A stretch of DNA of 64,000 nt from Lepisosteus oculatus (Eukaryota; Chordata; Actinopteri; Semionotiformes; Lepisosteidae). Both the position numbers and the translations under genes were made by a program. This document shows, in pieces, positions 45,101 through 56,300 of this stretch. Where the stretch lies: assembly GCF_040954835.1 (NCBI RefSeq), contig NC_090698.1, forward strand, positions 24,301,501 to 24,365,500, written 5' to 3'. Position 1 is the stretch's first letter. Each line of letters starts with the position of its first letter. The notes under the pieces were generated by a model. It searched no databases. It was not told the origin of the DNA and saw only the letters and a list, made by a program, of their open reading frames with translations.

Positions 45101-48100
45101 ATATTGCTTGTCTCCAAATTGTGGAATAATGTTAATCTATTAATTCTGATGTCAAATTAGGGGTTTGAGAAATAAATCAATATGTTTTTTTGGCAGCTGA
45201 ATTAATCAGTTTAAACACATCGATACTTACTAAGACAGAATGTCTGCCTGCTGTCGATTCTCCTTCTTTCCTCTTCAATAAAATGTTTTTTCCCAGGTCT
45301 TAGTGACACATATTTAGATACAAACTCTAATGTCTCTTTTAGAAATAATCTTGATAAACACCATGTTTCCATTCTCAAATGTAAATTGAAACAGTGCTTT
45401 TGAGCTAGTTAGTTGCAGTTGTATTAATAAGAGCTATTTTTTAATCACAATGTTGAGAAATGAGTTGATTGTGCACATCCTAATCAACATGGTCAAATAC
45501 ATATTCACACTTAATAACATCTATTTACATTTCTTCAGGGTGTGCTTATCTTTATATTAGATTAAAATGTCAAAATGCCTTAATTGCAATGTACACTGTA
45601 GAGCTATAATAGTACTATAAGTCTATAGCCCTTACTATTTCATACACTAAACAGCATATGACATTCATAATCGCAAGAGAGTAATAAGAGAATAAAAATG
45701 TTTGATGGTTTGATGGGTTTACTGACCTTGCATTTATAAGGCTTGACATCAGAATGGACAATCATATGGGCCTTGAGAGTCTGTTTCTGCACGAAGCTCT
45801 TGAAGCAGAGGTGGCACTGGTAGGCTCTAATGTTGGTGTGGATCAGAATATGACGCTTCATGTTGGCTAGGAGAGTGAACTCTCTCCCACAGATGCCACA
45901 CTTGTGTTCTTTCACCCCCTGTAAAGGAAACATGCTGCATGATCACTGTAGACAGTTTTTAGTATGACAAATTTCATATTCTAAGCTCTGGATTAAGAGT
46001 TTTCTGTCTTTTATTTTCCCTAAAAAACATAATTCGATCATTGGAAAAATACTAGGTGAGTTATTCCTCCATATGTCTAGCTAGGGTGCGATAAATCAAC
46101 TAAGATGTGCAGGAGTGAAAGCAACTTTTTAATTCTTTATTGGTACACTATTATTGGTTACCCCACAATCCTTCAAAATCATTAAAAATTATAATCCAAC
46201 AAGATCACAGGACACATAAAGGCTGAATGGCATTTTTATGGTGATTTTTAGACTCAATGCAAGAATTGATAGGGTTTCATTTTTACTTATTCATTTTGAC
46301 CACTTACAGTATGTACTGTACACGAATTTGAAAAAGAATATACCCCTGTCCAATGACGTCCCATTTTGTTAAATGACAAATTACATATTTTAAATCAAGG
46401 CTAGAATACTCAAACTAAACACTTTGATAGGTGAAAGAAGTTAAATATCAGCAAAAACTGCAAAAGAAAATGAAAAGCCAAGGGTGCTGACTGTGTAAGA
46501 ATTCACCCATCTGAATCAATATTTAGTAGAAGTACAATGAGCAGCAATTACAGCAGCAAGTTGTTTTTTGATACAGTAAGTCTCTAAAAACTGCATGCAT
46601 GAATGGTGCAATTTTTACCATTCACCTTCGCAAATTTGTTAAAAAACCACAGATTTTTTACTGGATTGAAATCACAACTTTAAATATGGAGGTGAGTTGT
46701 ACAGTAGAATGGCACAGATAACAAGACTCTGAGTTCTGAAGACACTGAATATGCGTTTGAGAGTATTGAAGTTGATCATTAAGAAGTAGAAAGTTGAACT
46801 GTCTAGATCAAGCCATCCTTCCAGACTGGACAGCAGGGGACGGAGGAAACTGTGTAGGACCACTGTGAGACCAACAGTGACTTTTAGAAGAGTTAATTTA
46901 ATATTATGGTCAGCATTGTCTACAAGTCAATAATATAATATACAAAACAATAATATCCCCGTAGCAAAGCCTGTCTTTGTGGAAGAGTAGCAAGACAGAT
47001 GCCATTACTGAAAAACAGCAACAAAGAATACTGTTGATGATACTGCAAACATCTGGCAGAAGGTTTTGTGGTCAGGCAAGACAAAATAGACACTTTTTTG
47101 TATAAATACAAAGTATTACATGTATTACAAAACCAACAGAGGGCACCACCCAATCAACACCATCATCGCTTTCAAGCATCGGATTGGCAGCATTATGTTA
47201 TGAGGCTGCTTCTCCATCTCATCATCAGAGACTGCAAAGCTTATCATTGAGGAAAACTTGATAGAGCATAGTACATGTAAGTCTGAAAGGAAAACCTGCT
47301 TTGGTCTGCTAAAGATCTAAAACATTCACCTTTCATCAAGACAGTGACACATACAGTAGAACAAGGCCAAAGCTCCACTGGAATACTAATAGAAGAAAGT
47401 GAATTTACATCTTGAGTGGCACAGTCAAAGTCCAGACTTGAATCTATCTGAAAATCTGTAGCAACGTTTGACAATTGTCATCTGGAAATGATCCACAACG
47501 AGACTGAGAGAAGTTTAGCAAGTTTGCAAAGAAGAGTGGGCAAAAACTGTTCAATTCCAGTCTGTAAAGTTGGTAGAGGTTTATCCAAAAATACCTCCAG
47601 CTGTAATTGTAACCAAAATGTATTTTCACTGGTTATTGACTCAGGAGTGTGAATATTTGATATTTTTTTATTTTTCTTTGCTGTTTCTGCTGCCATTGAT
47701 TTTCTTTCTCATATGAAAGTGTTTAAGTTGTTCAAGTCAAGTTGCAATTAAAAATGTTCACTTTAAAAAATACATACTGTATCTTTTAGAATTAAACAAA
47801 ATGGGCTTCAAAATGGAAAGGGGGTAAATATGACACTGTATATATATATACCTATACAATACATACTGATGCATTAAAAATACAACAGATACTGTTGATA
47901 CTACTAGTTTTCAGAATAAAGACTACTAGCTACGTGAAAAGAGTTTAAAACTGGGTCAGTTTAAAACTGTTACTTTAAAAATGTATTTTACAGTATTACG
48001 TTGGAAATGCAGCTCTAATTCAGGTCTTCTCTGCTGTTTGTATTTAACAGTTGTTTTACCTCACCACCTCACAGGGAAAGTGACATAGAATCCATTTCCA

Positions 48101-51100
48101 GAGATGATGCACATTCTGTGCAACAGGTTTATTCTATCTGTCTTCTGCAGCAAGAACACTTCACCATACTGTATGTTTCGCTCTCTTTAGAAAGTCTTTC
48201 CAGAAGCTGCTTTTTAAACTTTGGCAAGTAGTATAATCAGAAAAAGCTTCGGGAAACCTGACAGAGCTCATACAATTTGATATGTATTGAGAACACAATT
48301 ACATAACAGAAAATTACAAAACTACTTCTATATACTATCTTCTTCTAGGTAAGTGCATTATAGGCTTCATAGATGAAAGTTGTAATTCATAGTATAAAGG
48401 CATCCTGACTCATATCTAAAATATAATTAAAATATCGTTCTGACATAATCTTCCTGATGATTATAGGTCAACCATTTATAAATACACTAGAGACACAATT
48501 ATTTACACCACTGTAACATATAAAAGACAGCAGGAACAATATTTTAAACAATGCATGAATTCCTAACATTGAAGTGAAAAGTGAGATTGTTTGCAGTACC
48601 TAAACTATGATCATTAAGATAAGATGAGCACAGTTTAATTGTGAAATATTCAAGTATGATAAATAAAAGATAACCTTCAGTTGTCTACATGAACAAAATT
48701 CTTTCTCTATAGTATTTATTAAGCACAAAAAGTGATTTATGGTACCTTTATGGTACAGTTTGTTACCATATACTTTGTGATTCTTATACTATACAAGGTA
48801 ATACAGCACAGAGTCTCACTCCAATGAAGAATGTTAAGCAATGAACCTATTTGAGTACAATATTTGGGGAGTTTGTCATAAGCCTGTAGAAAGTGGTAGA
48901 ACCTACGGTATGTCCTGTTTTTGCACTCCAGAGCTAGAAATGACAAAATCAGAAATATACAGTAAATATAAATAGTGCTTGCTAGCTTGCGAGTGCAAAC
49001 GTTATGCCTGCGTGCAAAAAAGCAGCCATTTTTGCCACTTTAAATCATGCTGCAAATGTACCATGACTTAGTGAATAAGAGTGTGAGTGGCAGGAGCATC
49101 GCAATGTCTACTCTCTTGGGTTTTCTGGGTTCATCCACCCACTATCACTTTACACTAGCCAAACTGCCATCTGACAAGAAGCAATTTCCATTGATCAAGA
49201 TCCAGTCAACTGACTGGAACAACCCAGGAAGGACAAACTAATGGATTCTTTTCACAGAACAACAGCTGTGGATGCTGAACAAAATGATCACCATGGAAGA
49301 CCTAGAAAAGTAATTTGTCATCAGATGATTGAAATCTGTTAGCAGTTTTACAATGCTACCATCATGACTTATTAGGAAAGGGGAGAAGGTCTGCAATCTG
49401 TACACCAACATGGATGACAGATACTGTAAGTGTGATGTCTTCTCTTTCATTGTCTGGTTTAGAAATTGTACTGCACATCTAGCTAGGAGGAACCATAAAA
49501 CATTAATTGATATCTTGTAGAGTTGGAGTTGATTTACAGCATATCATTTGTGATGGGACATTTAGTGCACACAATTATCTTGACACAAATTTAAATGTAT
49601 GCTCCACTAATCATTACAGCAACACAAATATCACTTATTTAAATCACTTAAATTTTCAACACAATAATGTTCCATATGCCAAGTGTTTGCATCACTTCAG
49701 TCAAGTACTGACCCATTGTTACGTGTTTTGTGCACCAAAATTCATCTCTCATGAGAGCAGTCAGTCAACTGAAATGTGTCTTAGTTTTAAATGGAATGGT
49801 TCCAAGACAAGATACCATGAAACAGCTATGTGGCAGCTCAATATCAGTTATTGAAAATTCCAAAATTTGGTCTCACATACTGTGTGTGACAAAGGAAATT
49901 GGAGATGAACTATAGATAGATAAATGTATTATTAACACAAAAACTAGATTTCTTTATTAGACTTAAAGGTAGGAGCTGCATTAGTATGGGAGTTGTAAAG
50001 GGACAGCTACAGGTTAAATCCACAATGAAAAGTAATAGAAAAGATAAATTATAGATTTCAATGTTTCAAGCCTTCTTCAAATGTGTAACACTGAGGTTTT
50101 TCTTCTTTGTTGTTAGATTTCAGCGTTGAATTAACCTCTGCTTGCTAGTTTTCTTAATAGTGAATCTTCATTCAGTCCTTGTTATAGTGACGGCTGTGAA
50201 AGGGTCTGTGGACAATGTCTTGGATGTCTCTTCCTACAGAACATATTAGGAAGGAAGATGTGTCTTGAGGGCTGCAATCAGTGCACATAAAAGATCAAAG
50301 CTCCATGTCAACCAGATCAACACCCTCACTGTTGTTGGGAACTGAAATGAGATTTTGAAAACTTGAACGCAAATGACTGTCCACGTAGACTCAGACAAAA
50401 GTTTGTTATAGTTGGTAGTATTATCCAAATTAATTAGCTTCTGTTGAACTGGAAGCAATCAAGAGGATGTCTTGACTAGTAATATGGTTTGATAACTTGA
50501 AATGTATAATCTAATAATGTTTCTATGGTACAATTGGTGATATTGCAAACACAGATGTGTAAAATTAAGTGGTACATAAATAAAATATTGAATTGCAGGT
50601 TTTTCAAATGGGCTTGTATGGTATTTTATAAATAGATGTCAATACTTTGCCAAACTCTCATTTGACAAAGCATCAGAGTGTCCGTCTCAAAGTGACATTA
50701 TGACAGGAATACTTTGTACTGATCGCATAAAACTACTTAAGTGTGAAGTCAAACTGACTTTTCAAAAATAGTTTTATAAATGTAAAAGTCCAGTCCAAAC
50801 AAAAAATGAATAAAATTGCACATTCAATTGTTGTTGTTGTTAAACTAATGTATATAGTAATATAATTAACCACTGAATGAAACTCCATGACAAAATTTCT
50901 TAGGAAAACTTGGTACTGTATGTATAGTATATGTAGGCATTTTTCAGGAAACAAATAATAAGCTTGTAATGTAAAAACATGGTAATTGATACTTTTCCCA
51001 ATTGCACCACAATGTTCATCATGTTTGCTTAACTACATTACTAAACTGGACATTAATAAAATGAAACTGTTTTCCACACATTAGTCATGCACATCAGAAG

Positions 51101-52506
51101 ATATATATTTGTATCTATGAAAGGGCTGATATTGAAACCAACTTTATTAACATTTTTTGCTAATGTAAGAGTGTAAAAGGGGAAATTCCAGATCCTACCT
51201 TATGGGTTAGGGTGTGCTGTTTGAGATGGTGTGGTTGCACAAACTCCATGCCGCACTCGCTGCAGATGTATGGCCTAATGTCCTTGTGCTTCATCATGTG
51301 GTTTTGGAGCTGGCTGGGGTACTGAAAGGTCTTCTCACACTCTGTGCAGCTGTACTGTGTTGGGCCGCGGTGAACAGTCAGGTGCCTCTTTAACTGGGCC
51401 AGAGTTGGGAAATCCAGGCCGCAGTCAACACAAATGTTTTCCTGGCCCCTCTCATGTTTCACCTCGTGGGCTTTCAGCTCGCTGGGATAGGCAAAGCCCC
51501 TCCCACAGATGCCACAGCTGTAGGGCTTGACGTCACTGTGCTGCATCATGTGTCTCTTCAGGTGGCTGGTCTGGGTGAAGGCCTTGTGGCACACCTGGCA
51601 CTTGTGCGGCCTGGTGCCTTGGTGAGTGAGCATGTGGGTGTGCAGGTGGCTCAGTTGTTTGAAGAGCTTCCCACACTGACTGCAACCATGAGGCTTGATG
51701 CCACTGTGGCCCAGGATGTGAGTCACCAGGTTGTACTTTGAGGTGTAGGACTTCTCGCACATGCGGCACTTCCAGCGCTTCTGATTCTCACCTACATCCA
51801 CGTAATAGCTGTCATCGATGTGGATGTTGACTCCCAGCTTTTCTGCAGCATTCAGCCCGCTGTCATTTGTATTTGGGCTTCTCCTGTGCCTGCCCAGGAG
51901 CTCTCTCCGATACAGCCCATGGGAGAAATGCATGGTTGGGCTGGGTATGAGGAAAGGAAAGGGGATTATCCCTGGGTGGATTTTAGGGAAATAAGAAGGC
52001 GAAGGGTGCATCAGGAGAGGACCAGGAGGCCATATTCCCTCAGGTTTGACCGGTTCCTGCTTTATCTGCATGCCATCAAATCGCTCCAGTGATCTATAGA
52101 GCTGAAACCTATTTAGGTCTATCATCTGGGGACTGTATCTAGGGAAGGGAGCTGGAACGTGCTGAGGGAGATGATATGACAGGTGAGGCCGGTCCACTGT
52201 CTTAGCGCCAATTTCCTCTGTCACTTCGTCGGTGGATTCCAGTTCTTGGGGATTCGCTTTGAAAGGTGTCCTTTTGCGTTTCCGAGATCCTTCTTCCAAG
52301 CCACCGTGGAATCTCTCGAACCCCATGAAGTGTTGGGCCCCAAAACCTGGGAATCCCCTGTTGAGGCTGTCCCCAAGTGGAGGGAATCTTGGGGGCTTGA
52401 GGAAAAGAGGCAGAGGCTGCAGGCAGGGTCTGCCATTCAGCAATGTCTTCATGCCATCGCTATAATGATTCCTCTCAGGTCTGTCTTGCATGACATTTGT
52501 CTCCAT
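41692..52506 (-). CDS. ZNF366: ZNF366 (DC-SCRIPT), complete coding region, four coding exons
   Basis: Nuclear C2H2 zinc-finger corepressor; in mammals it marks dendritic cells and represses oestrogen-receptor signalling through CtBP. Coding exons on minus: 52506-51199 (1308 bp), 45918-45727 (192), 43468-43294 (175), 42170-41692 (479), together 2154 bp, 717 residues plus TGA (human about 744). Eleven C2H2 fingers: seven in the first coding exon (about residues 240-435), two and a part in the next, the rest in the third. The N-terminal part has a basic stretch GSRKRKR and sumoylation-type IKQE. The acidic C-terminal tail holds PFDLS (583-587), a CtBP-binding PxDLS motif. Start chosen at the first ATG (52506); an in-frame TAA lies upstream. 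All splice junctions keep frame. Confidence 0.95.
42171..45726. other. ZNF366 introns around the third coding exon
   Basis: Introns 42171-43293 and 43469-45726. The frames at 43987-44292 (minus) and 44051-44467 (plus) lie in a more complex stretch (about 44030-44420) but have no recognisable domain. No mobile element was recognised. Confidence 0.5.
43294..43468 (-). CDS. ZNF366: ZNF366 third coding exon (fingers 10-11)
   Basis: Acceptor ctcggcag|CTGT, donor AGAG|gtacag. Encodes LCGKEFNRMHNLMGHMHLH and FKCLYCPSKFTLKGNLTRH, then MKVKHGIMDRGLESR. Phase 0 in, phase 1 out. Confidence 0.93.
45727..45918 (-). CDS. ZNF366: ZNF366 second coding exon (fingers 8-9)
   Basis: Acceptor tttacag|GGGG, donor TGCAAG|gtcagt. 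Encodes GVKEHKCGICGREFTLLANM, finger 9 (YQCHLCFKSFVQKQTLKAH) and the first Cys pair start of finger 10. 192 bp, phase 0 at both ends. Confidence 0.94.
46450..47690 (+). pseudogene. Tc1/mariner element relic
   Basis: Decayed plus-strand transposase spread over several frames: KVLWSGKTK (near 47060; family VLWSDETK, catalytic Asp lost), GSIML*GCFS (near 47188), FHQDSDT (near 47331; family FQQDNDP) and WHSQSPDLNLSENL* (near 47417; family WPSQSPDLNPIENLW). The 5' part (near 46500-46560) and 3' part (ACTGGTTATTGACTCAGG near 47626-47644) resemble the ends of the same fish Tc1 class. Lies in ZNF366 intron 2. Confidence 0.8.
49480..49760 (+). pseudogene. Possible Tc1/Tc3-like transposase scrap
   Basis: The frame from 49507 contains CDGTFSAHNYLD and, 36 residues after the DGT, FQHNNVPYA. 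These match in order and spacing the DG.L.A..Y.D and FQ.DNARPH blocks of Tc-type transposases. Other blocks are not visible, so this could be chance. Confidence 0.35.
50045..50150 (+). mobile_element. Diverged Penelope-like tail (copy 5, inverted-core type)
   Basis: CAATGTTTCAAGCCTTCTTC (reverse of a TTGAAGAAGGCTTGAAACATTG core) is followed by a pyrimidine tract and TTTCAGCGTTGAATTAACC, a diverged form of the TTTCAGCATGGAATAAACC tail. Low identity but the same layout as copy 4. Confidence 0.45.
51199..52506 (-). CDS. ZNF366: ZNF366 first coding exon (start, fingers 1-7)
   Basis: Begins METNVMQDRPERNH. Contains the Pro-rich N-terminal region (QMIDLNRFQLYRSLERF, IKQEPVKPEG, IDDSYYVDVGENQKRW) and then fingers with HTHMLTHQGTRPHKCQVC-type linkers. 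The seventh finger ends QHTLTHK before donor AAG|gtagga. Phase 0 out. An acceptor ttaaaag|GGT at 52528 puts about 21 bases of 5'UTR in this exon. Confidence 0.95.
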
Positions 52507-53547
52507 CTCCACACCAAGAGTTTTACCCTTTTAAACCAAAGGTGCAACAGTTAGATGTGATGATAGAATGGAATATTTTTCTTTACAATACAATGCAAAG
52601 CATGTCAAATGTAGGATTGCATAATACCTGGGTCTAGGCCTGAAAAACTGCGTTTTATCTTTGCCTAGTGATCCTGATCAAAGTAAGCAAAGTTCTTAAG
52701 ATGCTAAGCAAAAGTTTGTTTTCAAGGTTGAGAATTGCTCCTTATTGAGCCAATTGAGTTTAGTTTTTTTTTTATATAGTGTCGATGAAATTAAGTGGAA
52801 CATCTGTCATCTTCAGATTTTATCTGAAATTACAAACATCAACAGTTCTTCCAGTTGAGTTACAAGATACTCTAGCATTTATGCACATTTTATGTCTCGT
52901 TGCACATTTCAAGATAAGCAGGGAACCTAATGGATATCTACTGTATACTACCCAACTTGAAACCTGTTGACATTTGAAACATCCTTCAGAGGGCAATATC
53001 TGCCCATCCACTCTAAACAAGGTTTTTGCAAGACTATTGAGATACAATTTTGTAGGCACACAGCTTCACTAATAAAAGTTATTAGTGGTAACTACATGTG
53101 CTGTGTAAATGCCATTCTATCTTGTTGGGGACATTCATAATACTCATTATGTACAGCCACACAGGGACCATGCATGTAGTCATGGCTAACCTTTCTCAAA
53201 GTCTTTGCTTGCAGGCTGTGGTGATTTGTGTCATTAGTAGACCCTAGTCAGCATTCCATATGCATAATAAGTGATATAGTATGCTATGTGTGCTCTGGCA
53301 GAACACAATCCTGACTCTCTAATGCAGGGTATTTGTTTTTTGCTGTTGGCACTTGTGTGATACAGGTTGTTCGTTGCATTTTTCACCTGGGTGGGTCTGA
53401 GACAGAAAGGGCCTGTGTTATAGAATATATCCAATGAAACAATAATTTACTGAGAAAGATGTGCCAGGAGCATAATAATGGGTCATAAAACGTGTTCTCA
53501 GCACACACTTTGTTCATTATGAAAATAAGAGAAAGGATAACAGCAGT

Positions 53548-53795
53548 CAGCACAGTGCCGCAGTGGTTGGCATTGATGCCTTGCAGTGCTGGGGTCCTGG
53601 GTTCAATTGCTGGGGTGCTGCTTGCGTGATATTTTTATGTTCTCCCTGTGTTTGGGTAACTTTCCTCCAGGTACTCTGGTTTACTTCCACAGTCCAAAGG
53701 CATACTGGCCCTGTCAAAGGTATATTCTGTCTTGCACCCACCGTTTGGTGGGTTACTGCATAAAATTGTTTGAAAATAGATGGATAATTAATGCA
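53548..53795 (+). mobile_element. tRNA-derived SINE, family B
   Basis: Plus-strand copy with A-box-like TGCCGCAGTGG (53556-53566), B-box-like GGTTCAATTGC (53600-53610), then ATGTTCTCCCTGTGTTTGGG, a TCCTCCAGGTACTCTGGTTT segment and a tail ending AAAATAGATGGATA. It explains the small frames here. Confidence 0.8.
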
Positions 53796-55967
53796 GCATT
53801 TTGCACAACACTTGTTGTTTAGAACTGCAAAAAAAACCTCAAATGCTAATGTCGTAGATTCAACTAAAAAAAGACTGAAAGGACTATTAATGATTAGAGA
53901 TTATTTTCAGTAATGTGCTAGAATAGCAACCGTTCTTTGCTTTTTTTCTCTAGTGACAGAAAACCCTGAATGTTTTCTATGTAAAAACAACAGTTCATTT
54001 TGAGTTAAGCTTAACCCTGTTTCCAACATTTACCCTGCCAAAATTCAGTGTCTTGGCAGGAATGCCAGGTGTTTTGAAATGGATGGGAAAAACTTGGCCT
54101 TGGTCTTGCTCAATAAAGAAAATAACACTGTTAAGGGAATCAGAGATGTTTATCGCTTTCCCATCAACATTGTCATCATCACACAATTGTCTCCTTTTTT
54201 CTGGATCAGTTTTTGAGGCCAGGTTGGGCAGAAAGAAAAGAGTGAAATTTACCGAATCTGGAAGGGGAACCAAGTCAAAACGAGCTCACCTCTCCCTCTC
54301 TATACAGTCTTTGACACGTTAGCCTACTTTTTCAGTTCTCCCTCTCTGGGAAACTACCCTGCACCTTTCCTCATTTGGATAGAAGGATTGAGGTTCTTCC
54401 ACTTCTTCTTTCTATATCCACAGGTTTCAGATCCAATTTTTGCTGTATCAGGTTACTTGCAATTTTGGTAGAACTGCCGGTATTCACAAAGCTTTAACTT
54501 TAAAAAAAAAACTGAATTTCAGTAATATCAGTATTGAATTCTGAAAATCAGAAACCATTTTCAAGACATTTACTAGTTAAAAATGATTAGGATAAACATC
54601 AAATTGAATGTGTGTATGATCACATTTGTTTGTATTATTAGTGATTTAGCAGGACAAGATGAAGCAAGCCTATTGTAGCTCCATTGATTCCATTGACTTT
54701 GAAACTCTGTGTAGGAGCCCATCGAATTTGTAAGGAAAGCAGTTATTTGGCTCACAAAATGTCATGTAACTCACATATGTAATTATGTCATCATAAACAG
54801 TAGGAACTGGATCTTTTGGAGGGTGTTAAGCTGGAACTCTATTTTCATTGTAACTCCAAAAGCTGCAAAAGTATACAATCAATATGCAGTTGACCTATTG
54901 AGAATGCTTTTTTGCTGTATGCAATTGGAAAATTAATAATTGTAATGCATTGTAAGGGTATATTAGTTAGAATAACTGATAAATAAGTAATGCTTTAAGT
55001 TGATCTTTTCCATCCAAGATGCAAAAACCATTACAAAAACATTTCTCCTCGTTGGTAATGATGCTTGTTTTGTGTTGAAAAAGAGGAGGGAAAATGTGGC
55101 AACTAAGACTTAGTAAGATTATCCATTTTGCTTATCTCAGTCTAGTGAAGAAAGGAAAAAAGAGGAAACAACAGTTATGAACCCTGGCAAAGTTTCACTT
55201 ATTATGAACCTAAGCCATTTTATTTTCTTTTTTTATTTTTTTTTTATAGAAAAGGATAGGGAAGGGGTGAGGGTGAGATAAAACACTGTGAGGGAGAATG
55301 CAGGGGAACATTTTGTATTTCTGTAATGATTAATCAGAGATACTGTATATTCCTTCTTGTTTCCATTGTTTCTTCAAATTAGGAAAAAAAAAACATTTCA
55401 GTATCCAGTAACATTTTCTCTTGGTGTTAGGTTTAAGTATTGTGGACATCTCCAGATTTTCACTACTAAAACTCATGAACTATCATACTTATTATGTATA
55501 GATAATTCTGAAACTAAAGCGATTAACAAAACATCAGATGTACAGTATAACCTGTCATAAATTAAATTTAGAACAGAACACAGTAGACATGTTGGAATTA
55601 TTTTATTCTTTGTTCCAGAACAATTTTGAAATATTATTAATAAATGAAAATAAATTTCCAAGTACTGGAAAGAAATTGAAAAGAAAGTTTATGTTCAGCT
55701 GAACTGCCAATTGTTTTGCTATGGCTTTAGTAAAGAACTCAAGGGATAGTTTTGTTATTCAGTGTATTTTATGCTACTATTTTCTTGACTTTCTTAGCAG
55801 AAGTGCCAATAATGTACTTTCACCATGATGCCCCAGATAGGGGAAGACACACAAAAACACAACTTTCACCTATGGGTAGGGAGAATGTTGCACGCTGCAC
55901 TTTCAAGCATTTAAAGAAACAAAGGCTATCTACAAACTGATATCTACAAACCCAGAGATATACAGTA

Positions 55968-56300
55968 TCCATCCATTTTCTAACTGCTTCATCCAATTCA
56001 GGGTTATGGGGGGCAGGAGCCTACCCAAGCAAGCAAGGAACACAAAGGCTGGATACACCCTGGACCGGACACCAGCCTATGGCAGGACAGACAAACAGAA
56101 ACAGACAGACATGCACACATTCACACCGGGGCAAATTTGGCAGAACTGTAGGAGAAAACCAGAGCACCTGGAGTAAAACCACACAAACATGGGGAGAACG
56201 TACAAAGTCCATGCAGGTGGTGCTCCATGTCCGGAGTTGAACCAGGGGCCCCAGCGCTATGAGGCAGCAATGCCACAGTGAGCCAGCATGCTGCCCCATA
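55968..56300 (-). mobile_element. tRNA-derived SINE, family B, near full length
   Basis: The longest copy: B box GGTTCAACTCC (56243-56233, minus). The body includes segments matching GTACGTTCTCCCCATGTTTG and GGTGCTCTGGTTTTCTCC. The 3' end reads GTTAGAAAATGGATGGATA at 55985-55967. It creates the 95-codon minus frame 56021-56308, which is not a gene. Confidence 0.85.

Larger units (their letters stand above)
45919..51198. other. ZNF366 intron between first and second coding exons
   Basis: Holds the Tc1 relic (46450-47690), a possible second transposase scrap (49480-49760) and a diverged PLE tail (50045-50150). The rest is AT-rich. Confidence 0.55.

Noticed and set aside
51454..51741. Plus-strand 95-codon frame inside the ZNF366 zinc-finger exon (and others at 51533, 52183, 52232)
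   Set aside because: Shadows of the repetitive finger codons on the opposite strand or in other frames; no independent start or splice evidence.
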